This document shows, piece after piece, positions 1-6,472 of a DNA stretch of 17,197 nucleotides; positions within the stretch are counted from its first letter, which is position 1, and each line of letters begins with the position of its first letter. A program made the translations under genes and the position numbers. Below the pieces are notes generated by a model, which was not told where the DNA came from, ran no database searches, and worked only from the letters and a program-made list of their open reading frames with translations. Source of the stretch: an uncultured Candidatus Saccharibacteria bacterium (GTDB lineage: Bacteria > Patescibacteriota > Saccharimonadia > Saccharimonadales > Saccharimonadaceae); the NCBI GenBank assembly GCA_938041555.1, contig CALIAC010000006.1, positions 1-17,197 on the forward strand, given 5' to 3'.

Positions 1-1
1 C

Positions 2-334
2 GGCTACGCCATGGTGCGGATGCCCAGTGGCGAGGTGCGCAAGTTCCGCCTCGAGTGCGAAGCCAGCATTGGTGTGGTGGGCAACGTCCAGCATCAGAAT
101 GTTAAGCTTGGCTCGGCCGGTCGCCGTCGCCGTATGGGGTGGCGTCCAAGTGTCCATGGTAAGGCTATGAACCCAGCTGATCACCCAATGGGTGGCGGTG
201 AAGGCAAGACGGGTCCAGGCCGCATCCCGAAGACGCCATGGGGTAAGCCAGCAATTGGCTTCAAGACCCGCCGCCGCAAATCAACCAATAAGATGATTGT
301 CCGCAGTCGTCACGAAGCTAAGAGGAAGAGGTAG
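2..334 (+). CDS. rplB: 50S ribosomal protein L2, C-terminal part (5' truncated by window)
   Basis: This is the C-terminal ~110 residues of L2, a 23S rRNA-binding protein of the large subunit near the peptidyl-transferase centre. The frame is open from base 2, so the gene begins before the window. Recognisable L2 features are the RRRMGWRPSVHGKAMNP block, the NPADHPMGGGEG loop, and the tail TPWGKPAIGFKTRRRK ending in a basic run. The conserved loop is normally DHPHGGGEG; the first His is kept, but the second is Met here. The gene ends in TAG three bases before rpsS and heads a co-directional ribosomal operon in the usual S10 order. Identity is certain from motif and context. Confidence 0.97.
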   Translation, partial: GYAMVRMPSGEVRKFRLECEASIGVVGNVQHQNVKLGSAGRRRRMGWRPSVHGKAMNPADHPMGGGEGKTGPGRIPKTPWGKPAIGFKTRRRKSTNKMIVRSRHEAKRKR

Positions 335-337
335 TCT

Positions 338-604
338 ATGAGTCGTTCACTCAAAAAAGGCCCATTCGTCGACGCGAAGCTTGCCAAAAAAGTGGCAGCG
401 CTGAAAGTTGGCGACCGCACCGTGATAAAGACCTGGGCCCGCAGCAGCACGATCACGCCAGAGATGGTGGGGTTCACCTTTGCGGTGCACAATGGTCGGG
501 TGCATGTGCCGGTGCTGATTACAGAAAACATGGTTGGCCACAAGCTCGGTGAGTTTAGCCCAACCCGTAAGTTCCGCAAGCACGGTGGAAAGGATAAGAA
601 GTAA
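338..604 (+). CDS. rpsS: 30S ribosomal protein S19
   Basis: S19 (88 residues, normal length) binds the head of 16S rRNA with S13. It starts MSRSLKKGPFVD, the near-universal S19 start, and carries the family signatures TWARSSTITPEMVG and VTENMVGHKLGEF-like ITENMVGHKLGEF, followed by the FSPTRKFRKHG tail. The first ATG after rplB fits the family start. Its TAA stop overlaps the rplV ATG (TAATG), so the two are probably translationally coupled. Confidence 0.98.
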   Translation: MSRSLKKGPFVDAKLAKKVAALKVGDRTVIKTWARSSTITPEMVGFTFAVHNGRVHVPVLITENMVGHKLGEFSPTRKFRKHGGKDKK

Positions 605-1038
605 TGGCCGCATCACAGACACAACAGGGGTCGAGCGATGCACCAGCCATCGTTCGGGCGCACATCAAGGGTATAGACCAGACCCCACGCAAGGTTAGCA
701 TCGTTGCTAGCCTGGTGCGTGGCCGCAGTGTGGCCGATGCACTGGTCATTCTTGATCACACCCCGCGCCGCGCCGCACTGCCTGTTAAGAAGGCAATCGC
801 CAGTGCCCAAGCTAACGCCATCAATAATCATGGCCTTGACCCACGCAGTTTGCATATCCACAGCCTTAGCGTGACTGCTGGCCCACGCCTGCGCCGCTAC
901 AAGCCGGCCAGCCGTGGCCGGGCTCAGCCATTCCAGAAGCGCTCGAGCCATATCTTGGTTGAGGTGAGTGGTGTGGAGAAGCAGGTCAAGAAGGCACCCG
1001 CCAAAGCAACCGATACAGCCAAGAAAGGAGACAACTAA
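604..1038 (+). CDS. rplV: 50S ribosomal protein L22
   Basis: L22 lines the peptide exit tunnel. The core contains TPRKVSIVASLVRGRSVADAL, then the KKAIASAQANA helix and the extended beta-hairpin loop with RLRRYKPASRGRAQPF, all typical of L22. At 144 residues it is longer than the common ~110: about 15 residues of Ser/Gln-rich sequence are added at the N-terminus and a Lys/Ala-rich tail of ~20 residues at the C-terminus. The start overlaps the rpsS stop as TAATG. The rpsC Shine-Dalgarno (AAAGGAG, 1024-1030) lies inside the end of this gene. Confidence 0.97.
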   Translation: MAASQTQQGSSDAPAIVRAHIKGIDQTPRKVSIVASLVRGRSVADALVILDHTPRRAALPVKKAIASAQANAINNHGLDPRSLHIHSLSVTAGPRLRRYKPASRGRAQPFQKRSSHILVEVSGVEKQVKKAPAKATDTAKKGDN

Positions 1039-1680
1039 ATGGGCCAAAAAGTAAACCCAGTCAGTTTCCGCCTCCAAGTCCACAAAAACTGGAGCTCGCG
1101 TTGGTTTGGCCAAAACAAGCGCGACTTTGCGGCTTGGTTGGCAGAAGACATTAAAATCCGTGAGCTGATTGAAGCTCGCTATGCAAGCCGGCCAACGATT
1201 GACCGGATCGAGATTGAGCGCAGCCCAAACCAGATTACCATCACGATTCACACTGCCAAGGCTGGTGTGGTGATTGGCCGCGGTGGGGCTGGCGTGACAG
1301 AGCTCAAGCGACAGATCGAGAAGATCGCCAGTTTGCCAGTCCGTATCAACATTGAGGAGGTTCGTCGGCCAGAACTCAGTGCCAAGCTGGTGTCGGAGAA
1401 TATTGCTCGCCAGCTCGAGCGCCGGGCCAACTTCCGCCGCGCCGTCAAGATGGCTGCTCAGAACACTATGAATAGTGGTGCAAAGGGTATCCGCATTGAG
1501 GTAGCCGGCCGGCTTAACAATGCCGAGATGGCACGCCGCGAGAAGGTCATCGAGGGCTCGGTGCCACTGCACACCTTGCGGGCCGATATCGACTTCCACA
1601 CCGCACGGGCCAACTGCCCTGGCGTGGGTATTGTCGGCGTCAAGGTCTGGATCTATAAGGGTGAAAGGAGTGCGAAGTAA
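1039..1680 (+). CDS. rpsC: 30S ribosomal protein S3
   Basis: S3 binds the 16S head and forms part of the mRNA entry channel. The start MGQKVNPVSFRL is the family N-terminus. A KH RNA-binding domain spans roughly residues 38-107, with its GxxG loop seen as GRGG at 80-83. The C-terminal S3 domain contains GAKGIRIEVAGRLNNAEMAR and a PLHTLRADIDFHTA segment. At 213 residues it lacks the extra C-terminal tail of some homologues (E. coli has 233). A good Shine-Dalgarno lies 8 bases before the ATG, and its TAA overlaps the rplP ATG. Confidence 0.98.
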   Translation: MGQKVNPVSFRLQVHKNWSSRWFGQNKRDFAAWLAEDIKIRELIEARYASRPTIDRIEIERSPNQITITIHTAKAGVVIGRGGAGVTELKRQIEKIASLPVRINIEEVRRPELSAKLVSENIARQLERRANFRRAVKMAAQNTMNSGAKGIRIEVAGRLNNAEMARREKVIEGSVPLHTLRADIDFHTARANCPGVGIVGVKVWIYKGERSAK

Positions 1681-2093
1681 TGTTGCTACCAAAGAAAACA
1701 AAATTTCGCAAAGTCCGCATTGGCAAGAACCGAGGCAACGCCACACGGGGCAACTACATTGCCTTTGGTGACTATGGCCTGCAGAGCTTGAGCAACGAGC
1801 GTATCACAAGCCGCCAGATCGAGGCAGCTCGCCAGGCAATGACCCGCTACGTCAAGCGTGGTGGTAAGATCTGGATCCGTATCTTCCCACACACCCCGGT
1901 GAGCCGCAAGCCACTGGGTCTGAAGATGGGTGGCGGCAAGGGCAACCCTGAGTTCTTTGTTGCGAAGGTCAAGAATGGCACCGTGATGTTTGAAATGAAG
2001 GGTGTGCCAGAGGATGTCGCCCGCGAGGCAATGCGCCTGGCGAGCCACAAGCTCCCCGTCAAGACACGCTTTATTAAGAAGGAGGAGGCCTAG
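1680..2093 (+). CDS. rplP: 50S ribosomal protein L16
   Basis: L16 (137 residues, standard size) sits at the A-site side of the 50S subunit. The N-terminus MLLPKKTKFRK matches the family pattern MLxPKRTKFRK, and the core contains the ITSRQIEAARQAMTRYVKR helix and the loop KPLGLKMGGGKGNPEFF, equivalent to the usual KPxxxRMGKGKG. The chosen ATG overlaps the rpsC stop codon and gives the expected family start. It ends in TAG and rpmC follows two bases later, with the Shine-Dalgarno-like GGAGG inside the end of rplP. Confidence 0.97.
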   Translation: MLLPKKTKFRKVRIGKNRGNATRGNYIAFGDYGLQSLSNERITSRQIEAARQAMTRYVKRGGKIWIRIFPHTPVSRKPLGLKMGGGKGNPEFFVAKVKNGTVMFEMKGVPEDVAREAMRLASHKLPVKTRFIKKEEA

Positions 2094-2095
2094 CG

Positions 2096-2299
2096 ATGGC
2101 AGAGAATGCAGTCCCTGCAACAGAGGTCAAGAGCCTCGAGACACTCCAGCAAGAGCTGGCCGCCAAGCGCGCCGACCTGCTTGAGGCCCAGCGTGGCCAC
2201 CGGGCAGGTGAGCTCGCCAATCCGCGGATCCTTGGTGTGTATCGCCGAGAGATTGCGCAGATACTAACGGAAATTAATCAGCGGAAAGGAACAAACTAA
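2096..2299 (+). CDS. rpmC: 50S ribosomal protein L29
   Basis: L29 is a small two-helix protein near the exit tunnel, at the docking site for SRP and trigger factor. The 67-residue product shows the family pattern LQQELAAKRADLLEAQ and the closing helix NPRILGVYRREIAQILTEIN, equivalent to NPxxIrxvRrxIARikTvl. The sequence is divergent, so the identification rests on this pattern together with its fixed place between rplP and rpsQ. Its TAA overlaps the rpsQ ATG. Confidence 0.93.
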   Translation: MAENAVPATEVKSLETLQQELAAKRADLLEAQRGHRAGELANPRILGVYRREIAQILTEINQRKGTN

Positions 2300-2589
2300 T
2301 GGCCAAGACATTGACCGGCGTTGTTTCCTCGGCCGCGGGCAACAAGACCATCACGGTGACCGTGACCAGCCGCGAAACACACCCTATTTACGGCAAGCAA
2401 TACACCGTCACCCGTAAGTATGCTGCTCACGACGAGACAAACGATGCCAATGTTGGTGATACGGTGCGGGTCATTGAGACGCGCCCGATCAGCAAGCGCA
2501 AAGCATTTCGGCTCGATGCCGTGCTCAAGCGCTCGCAGGGCTCGATTGAGCTCAAAAACGATGACGCAGGCGAAGAGGAGGCAGCATGA
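2299..2589 (+). CDS. rpsQ: 30S ribosomal protein S17
   Basis: S17 is an OB-fold primary binder of 16S rRNA. The sequence has the S17 elements KTLTGVVSSAAGNKTITV, HPIYGKQYTVTRKYAAHDE and the signature GDTVRVIETRPISKRKAFRL. A C-terminal acidic extension (NDDAGEEEAA) makes it 96 residues, about ten more than common S17. The stop is TGA, overlapping the rplN ATG as ATGA. That shows UGA is read as stop here, which argues against the UGA-to-glycine code. Confidence 0.97.
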   Translation: MAKTLTGVVSSAAGNKTITVTVTSRETHPIYGKQYTVTRKYAAHDETNDANVGDTVRVIETRPISKRKAFRLDAVLKRSQGSIELKNDDAGEEEAA

Positions 2590-2954
2590 TCCAGCAAGAA
2601 TCTCGCCTCAAGGTAACAGACAACAGTGGTGCAAAGTCTATTCTGTGTATCCGCGTGCTGGGTGGTACTCGGCGTCGCTACGCCCGGGTAGGTGATGTGA
2701 TTGTCGCCAGCGTCAAAGACGCCAGCCCGACGGGCAACGTCAAGAAGAAGTCTATCGTTAAGGCGGTGGTGGTGCGTACCCGCGACCAGATCCGCCGCAA
2801 AGATGGCAGTACCATCTGCTTCGACGACAACGCTGCCGTCATTATCAACGACGACAAAACACCCAAGGCAACTCGTGTCTTTGGCCCTGTGCCACGCGAA
2901 TTGCGCGACCTTGGCTACAGCAAGATCATTAGCTTGGCACCGGAGGTACTCTAA
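2586..2954 (+). CDS. rplN: 50S ribosomal protein L14
   Basis: L14 is a conserved 122-residue protein at the subunit interface. It begins MIQQESRLKVTDNSGAKS, the classic L14 start, and includes GGTRRRYARVGDVIVASVKDA, RRKDGSTICFDDNAAVIIN and the C-terminal RVFGPVPRELRD block. It matches the family over its whole length with no odd features. It is coupled to rpsQ by an ATGA overlap and to rplX by TAATG. Confidence 0.99.
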   Translation: MIQQESRLKVTDNSGAKSILCIRVLGGTRRRYARVGDVIVASVKDASPTGNVKKKSIVKAVVVRTRDQIRRKDGSTICFDDNAAVIINDDKTPKATRVFGPVPRELRDLGYSKIISLAPEVL

Positions 2955-3277
2955 TGGCACAGCGCATCAAAAAAGACGATATCGTCAAGATCATCAGTGG
3001 TGACGACAAAGGCACGACGGGCAAGGTGCTGGCCGTTAACCCCGCTCAGCAGACTGCATTGGTCGAGGGTGTGGGACTGCGACACCGCCATGTCAAGCCA
3101 AGCCAGCTCAACCCACGTGGTGGCACGAAGGAAATTCATGTGCCAGTGCCGCTGAGCAAGCTCGCACTGGTTGTCGACGAAGCAGCTGGCACGACGAGCC
3201 GCATTGGCTATACTATTAATGCTGAGGGCGCCAAGGTACGCGTTGCTCGGCAACTGAACAACAAGGAGGTCAACTAA
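2954..3277 (+). CDS. rplX: 50S ribosomal protein L24
   Basis: L24 is an assembly initiator that binds the 5' domain of 23S rRNA. The N-terminal KOW motif is clear: RIKKDDIVKIISGDDKGTTG followed by KVLAVNP. Next come the VEGVGLRHRHVKPSQ block and NPRGGTKEIHVPVPLSKLALV, matching the family's HxKPxxxNPxGGIxxxExPIxxSNVxLV. Length (107 residues) is normal. The gene overlaps both neighbours by a few bases. Confidence 0.97.
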   Translation: MAQRIKKDDIVKIISGDDKGTTGKVLAVNPAQQTALVEGVGLRHRHVKPSQLNPRGGTKEIHVPVPLSKLALVVDEAAGTTSRIGYTINAEGAKVRVARQLNNKEVN

Positions 3278-3858
3278 TGGCGAAGGCAACTGCATCCGCC
3301 GCTCCGACTCCTCGCTTGAAAGCCTTGTATCTGGATCAATACCGCAAGGAACTCCAGGCCGAATTAGCCTTGAGCAATGTGCACCAAGTGCCCAAGCTCG
3401 AGAAGATTGTGGTCAGCGCAGGAATCGGCAAGCACAAAGAAGACAAGCGCTACCACCAACTGGTACGCAATACTATTACTAAGATCACTGGTCAAGCACC
3501 GGTTGACCGTTTGGCCAAGAAGTCCATCGCCGGCTTCAAGATCCGCGCTGGCATGGGTGCGCCGATTGGTGTGAGTGTGACACTGCGCGGCGCTCGGATG
3601 TACGAATTCCTCGACCGGCTGGTCAATGTCAGCCTGCCGCGGGTGCGCGACTTCCACGGTGTGGGGAGCAAGTTCGACAAGGGTGGCAACTACAACCTTG
3701 GTATTACCGACCAGAGTATTTTCCCCGAGCTCACCTTTGAGGAGACGCAGATCGTTCATGGCCTCCAGGTGACGATTGCCATCGAGCAGGGTAGCCCAGC
3801 GGCGAGTCGGGCACTGCTGGAGAAGTTTGGTCTGCCGTTTGAGAAGGAGGGGAAATAG
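3277..3858 (+). CDS. rplE: 50S ribosomal protein L5
   Basis: L5 binds 5S rRNA in the central protuberance. Diagnostic segments are PKLEKIVVSAGIGKHKED, TGQAPVDRLAKKSIAGFKIRAGMGAPIGVSVTLRG split across two strands, and NYNLGITDQSIFPEL, which matches the GNYxxGIxEQxIFPEI signature. It is 193 residues with an extra Ala/Thr-rich N-terminus of about 10 residues compared with typical ~180-residue L5. The ATG overlaps the rplX stop. It ends in TAG and rpsN starts three bases later. Confidence 0.97.
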   Translation: MAKATASAAPTPRLKALYLDQYRKELQAELALSNVHQVPKLEKIVVSAGIGKHKEDKRYHQLVRNTITKITGQAPVDRLAKKSIAGFKIRAGMGAPIGVSVTLRGARMYEFLDRLVNVSLPRVRDFHGVGSKFDKGGNYNLGITDQSIFPELTFEETQIVHGLQVTIAIEQGSPAASRALLEKFGLPFEKEGK

Positions 3859-3861
3859 CGT

Positions 3862-4131
3862 ATGGCTAAGAAATCAATGATCGCACGCGATCGCAAACGC
3901 CAAAAGATGATCGAGAAATTCGCAGCCAAGCGCGCTGAGCTCAAGGCAGCGGGCGACCTCGATGGCCTGCAAAAGCTGCCGCGCAACTCCAGCCCAACCC
4001 GCTGGAAGAACCGCGACGCCCTCAGTGGTCGGCCACGTGGTTATATGCGCCGCTTTGGCCTGAGCCGCATCAACTTCCGCGAGAAGGCATCGAAGGGCGA
4101 AATCCCAGGCATTACAAAGAGCAGTTGGTAA
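3862..4131 (+). CDS. rpsN: 30S ribosomal protein S14 (zinc-free type)
   Basis: S14 lies in the 16S head. The sequence begins MAKKSMIARDRKRQKM and carries LQKLPRNSSPTRWKNRDALSGRPRG and YMRRFGLSRINFREKA, all S14 signatures. The four cysteines of zinc-binding S14 are absent, so this is the C-minus form. At 89 residues it is shorter than the 101-residue E. coli protein. It follows rplE directly, in the usual spc order. Confidence 0.97.
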   Translation: MAKKSMIARDRKRQKMIEKFAAKRAELKAAGDLDGLQKLPRNSSPTRWKNRDALSGRPRGYMRRFGLSRINFREKASKGEIPGITKSSW

Positions 4132-4149
4132 CGGAAAGGAGATAGAGTT

Positions 4150-4551
4150 ATGAGTTTACAATCAACTGACCCAATCGCGGATCTCCTCACCCGAATCCGC
4201 AACGCTGCGATGGTTGGCAAGACAGAAGTTCGTGTGCCTACCAGCAAGCTCAAGCAAGTTGTGGCCGAGCAATTGGTCAAGAATCACTACCTGGCAGGTG
4301 TTACCGTAGAGGATGGCAAGCCACGCGGTACGTTGGTCGTTACTATCAACCGCGCTGGCGAGAGCCCAGCCTTTACCGAGCTAGCCCGGGTGTCCAAGCC
4401 AGGCCGCCGCGTCTACGTGGCTGCTGCCGACATCCCCAAGGTCAAGCAAGGCCGTGGCATCGTCCTCGTCAGCACCAGCAAGGGTGTCATGACTGGTGGC
4501 GAAGCAGCCAAGCACAAGCTTGGTGGCGAAGTGCTGATGAAGATCTACTAA
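4150..4551 (+). CDS. rpsH: 30S ribosomal protein S8
   Basis: S8 is a primary 16S-binding protein and, in E. coli, the translational repressor of the spc operon. Family features are the start SLQSTDPIADLLTRIRNA, the VPTSKLKQVVAEQL helix, RVSKPGRRVYV and the C-terminal GIVLVSTSKGVMTGGEA block. Length (133) is normal. A strong Shine-Dalgarno (AAAGGAGA) precedes the ATG. Unusually, it is the last gene of this operon segment: an intrinsic terminator follows within 25 bases and rplF lies 3.5 kb away. Confidence 0.98.
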   Translation: MSLQSTDPIADLLTRIRNAAMVGKTEVRVPTSKLKQVVAEQLVKNHYLAGVTVEDGKPRGTLVVTINRAGESPAFTELARVSKPGRRVYVAAADIPKVKQGRGIVLVSTSKGVMTGGEAAKHKLGGEVLMKIY

Positions 4552-4561
4552 TCCGTACATT

Positions 4562-4573
4562 GCCAGCAAAATG
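4562..4573. repeat. 12-base repeat, left copy (inverted relative to 8074-8085)
   Basis: GCCAGCAAAATG sits 10 bases after the rpsH stop. Its exact reverse complement lies at 8074-8085, 20 bases before rplF, so the pair sits close to both ends of the accessory island. A near-copy (ACATTTTGCTGAC) follows the rplO stop at 10074-10086. The exact match is visible; its meaning is not known. Confidence 0.6.
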
Positions 4574-4606
4574 AAAGCGCCGAGGAGCAGATCCTGGGCG
4601 CTTTTT
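4574..4606 (+). terminator. Intrinsic terminator after rpsH
   Basis: The outer stem AAAGCGCC/GGCGCTTT (4574-4581 with 4597-4604) encloses an inner stem AGGA/TCCT and runs into TTTTT at 4602-4606. It should stop most transcription of the S10/spc segment before the island, so rplF needs its own promoter. Confidence 0.85.
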
Positions 4607-4852
4607 GTGATAGACAGCACGTGGCATTATCGTGGTGGTGCGTATGATGAACCTCAAAAACCTTGCTCATTACTCACGGGTCATCTCTTCATACTCCCTC
4701 CTCAGGAACGCTCAAAGGGTCGATATTTCTCATATATCGACCTCTTGACGCCAGGGCTGAGATTCAATTGTCATGATAGATTCTCGCGCTCCAGCAGATG
4801 AAGTGTTGGGAGAGGCTGTGAGGTTTATAGTATCTCACGCGGTTATCCCAAT
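4607..4852. other. Non-coding stretch with one strong hairpin
   Basis: No convincing gene is seen. A perfect 9-bp inverted repeat (GGTCGATAT 4718-4726, ATATCGACC 4734-4742, 7-base loop) lies downstream of the minus-strand membrane protein gene. It could help end that transcript, though only a short CCCTTT follows on the minus strand. Confidence 0.4.
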
Positions 4853-5680
4853 TTAATAAGAGGGAGCAGCAGCTATCATCGCTGCTACCATACCAATGTA
4901 CCCGAGAGGTAGGGGTGGTAGCACAATGAGTGCTGCGCGTAGTAAGATGGGCACGTCCTTTCGCCTCGCGGCGAAGTATAGAGCAAACAGCAGTACGTTT
5001 GCTACAGGTTGGAAATACGCTAGTCCAAGAATCAAGTCTTGAGTGCTTGAATTATGACGAGTACCTCCCATAAATCCATCCAAAGGATTCGCGCCAGATA
5101 GCTTAACGAGAATACCGAACACCATCACAGACACAACAAATACACCAGCCGCCACCCCAACTGCTTGCAGCCACGTCAAACGGTCGACGAACCGAGGGAG
5201 GGGGTCGACTGGTACGTTCTTTGCTACCTCAGTTTGAGGTTGCGGTGTGTTGCCTTGGGGTTGCTCCGCTGTGTTTTGGGAGGCTGCAAGTCTTAAGATG
5301 TCTCGCCTAACGGAGAAGTGTATAATGATAGCCAGCGCACAGAGTGGGAATGTCACGAGGAATATTGTAACTATGAGCATAAGCATACCAATGATCGAGG
5401 TGATCGAGATAGGCGAATTATGATAGGGATGGAACGATTCGTGAATATAGCTTAAGCTGTATATTAAACCCCACTCAATCACCATTGCTGATACATAGAT
5501 ACCACCTAGCCAGGCTATCAATTTTGGCCACGTCATACGATCGAAGCGCGAGGGGCGTGGTTGCTGCGTCGAGCTGTTTTGCTGATGTGCCGTCTCATGC
5601 TGAGGGTGTGATGTGCTATCGTGACGCTGCGATATAGCATCGTGAGATAGTGATGGTGTTTGTGAAGAATCCTTATCCAT
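4853..5680 (-). CDS. Membrane protein with two repeated modules, function unknown
   Basis: I do not recognise this 275-residue protein. Residues 1-44 are a polar Ser/Gln/His-rich cytoplasmic-like tail. The rest is built twice. RFDRMTW (45-51) begins a first unit of two membrane helices (about 52-78 and 92-120), ending in HFSVRRDILRLA (121-132). A Gln/Pro-rich linker follows, then RFVDRLTW (163-170), helices at about 171-194 and 214-237, the matching YFAARRKDVPILLRA (235-249), and a final helix (about 250-271). This points to tandem duplication of a two-helix unit. The gene lies opposite to the ribosomal genes inside the split operon. An extended -10 only 6 bases before the ATG suggests a leaderless mRNA. 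It is a real gene by length and pattern; its role is unknown. Confidence 0.8.
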   Translation of the reverse strand: MDKDSSQTPSLSHDAISQRHDSTSHPQHETAHQQNSSTQQPRPSRFDRMTWPKLIAWLGGIYVSAMVIEWGLIYSLSYIHESFHPYHNSPISITSIIGMLMLIVTIFLVTFPLCALAIIIHFSVRRDILRLAASQNTAEQPQGNTPQPQTEVAKNVPVDPLPRFVDRLTWLQAVGVAAGVFVVSVMVFGILVKLSGANPLDGFMGGTRHNSSTQDLILGLAYFQPVANVLLFALYFAARRKDVPILLRAALIVLPPLPLGYIGMVAAMIAAAPSY

Positions 5681-5686
5681 AGCAAC

Positions 5687-5695
5687 ATCATAGCA
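5687..5695 (-). promoter_or_regulatory. Extended -10 of the duplicated membrane protein gene
   Basis: On the minus strand TGC-TATGAT ends 6 bases before the ATG at 5680, placing transcription start at or next to the start codon. The -35 region is weak (TAGCAA, 5710-5715). Confidence 0.5.
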
Positions 5696-5962
5696 TATAG
5701 CGTCATCCTTTGCTATTTATTTCAATAAGCTTGTAAGGCTATATCTTGGTAGAGATTGGAGTGTAGTAGGAATAAGGACTGTTGAAGGTCTGCTAGACCA
5801 AGAGGCTCATAACGCAGCACATGGATAAGTGCTATTCCTGTGGTGGAGGGCGCTTCACATAATTTACCTGAGCGACCAGAACCTCCGCATGAATCATAGC
5901 TTACTCTCATGGCGTGGTTTTGAGCTTTGCGCACGTTAACTAGACGATTAGATGTTTTTTGC

Positions 5963-5985
5963 TATGCTTCTCGTAAGGAGAAGGA
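5963..5985 (+). promoter_or_regulatory. Extended -10 and Shine-Dalgarno for the 95-residue ORF
   Basis: TGC-TATGCT (ending 5968) is followed by AAGGAGAAGGA (5975-5985), 7 bases before the ATG at 5993. This ribosome site decides the start; an in-frame ATG at 5927 lies upstream of the promoter and is rejected. Confidence 0.45.
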
Positions 5986-5992
5986 TAGAATT

Positions 5993-6280
5993 ATGGAACG
6001 ACGCGTAACAGCAGAACAACACACGCAAACTGATACAGCTGGTGATTTTGATTCGCGAGCTCTATGCGAGGAGGCCGATAAGAGTATTAACAAGCGACAA
6101 GAAGAGATAGACACTGTTGTTCACCAACTATTTATTGACTACCCAGTGGTAGAAACAGCTGGCTTGGATGATCGCGAGGTTGCCAAGCGATATGATGTTG
6201 ATGAAGAGATTGCAAGCCGTGCATTAAAGAAGGCGATGAGGAGAGAGCAGTCTCACTTTGGTCGTCATCTTCACTACTAG
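5993..6280 (+). CDS. Small charged helical protein, function unknown
   Basis: This 95-residue protein is highly charged and predicted mostly helical from composition. It has a polar N-terminal third, the acidic helix-like segment EEADKSINKRQEEIDTVVHQ, and the C-terminal stretch LDDREVAKRYDVDEEIASRALKK split between turn and helix, which resembles a helix-turn-helix-sized unit but cannot be assigned. The start at 5993 is chosen because AAGGA lies 7 bases upstream behind an extended -10; the upstream in-frame ATG would add 22 residues without a ribosome site. There are no membrane segments and no cysteine motif. It is divergent from the membrane protein at 4853-5680. It is probably real; a DNA-binding role is only a guess. 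Confidence 0.6.
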   Translation: MERRVTAEQHTQTDTAGDFDSRALCEEADKSINKRQEEIDTVVHQLFIDYPVVETAGLDDREVAKRYDVDEEIASRALKKAMRREQSHFGRHLHY

Positions 6281-6472
6281 TGTAGTAAGAGTATCCCGAG
6301 TTCTGTAGTATATAGAATGGCAGTAGAAAAAAGCCGGAGCATGTATATAGGAAGACTATAAGCTTTGGTATCTTAGCCTTGCTTTTTTATCAAAAATACC
6401 GCATACTAATGCGCAAGCACTCAGAACGAAAGCAAAAAACGAAGCGAAGTATCTTATAAGTTATAGAACGTC
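6281..6472. other. AT-rich intergenic stretch
   Basis: No gene is seen. AAAAAAGC (6327-6334) and GCTTTTTT (6381-6388) can pair across a 46-base loop, which may act as a weak terminator for the upstream gene. TATAAG (6455-6460) and TATAGA (6462-6467) lie just before the next ATG (6473) and are candidate -10 boxes for a leaderless start. Confidence 0.35.

Larger units (their letters stand above)
5681..5992. other. Intergenic region between divergent genes
   Basis: No gene is supported here apart from the two outward promoters. It does hold several inverted repeats: GGTCTgctAGACC (5787-5799), CTTGGT/ACCAAG (5745-5750 with 5797-5802), GGAATA/TATTCC (5769-5774 with 5833-5838) and AGCAC/GTGCT nearby. 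These could be operator sites or a folded RNA; I do not recognise a known RNA family. Confidence 0.35.

Noticed and set aside
613..1746. 377-residue minus-strand ORF across rplV, rpsC and rplP
   Set aside because: It is a shadow of three certain ribosomal genes in GC-rich codons, and has no ribosome site or family pattern.
5722..5934. 70-residue minus-strand ORF between the divergent island genes
   Set aside because: It needs a GTG start or an internal ATG, neither with a ribosome site, and it would lie in the leader region of the adjacent membrane protein gene.
5927..5992. Upstream start for the 95-residue ORF
   Set aside because: The extended -10 and the ribosome site lie downstream of this ATG, so it would not be on the transcript.
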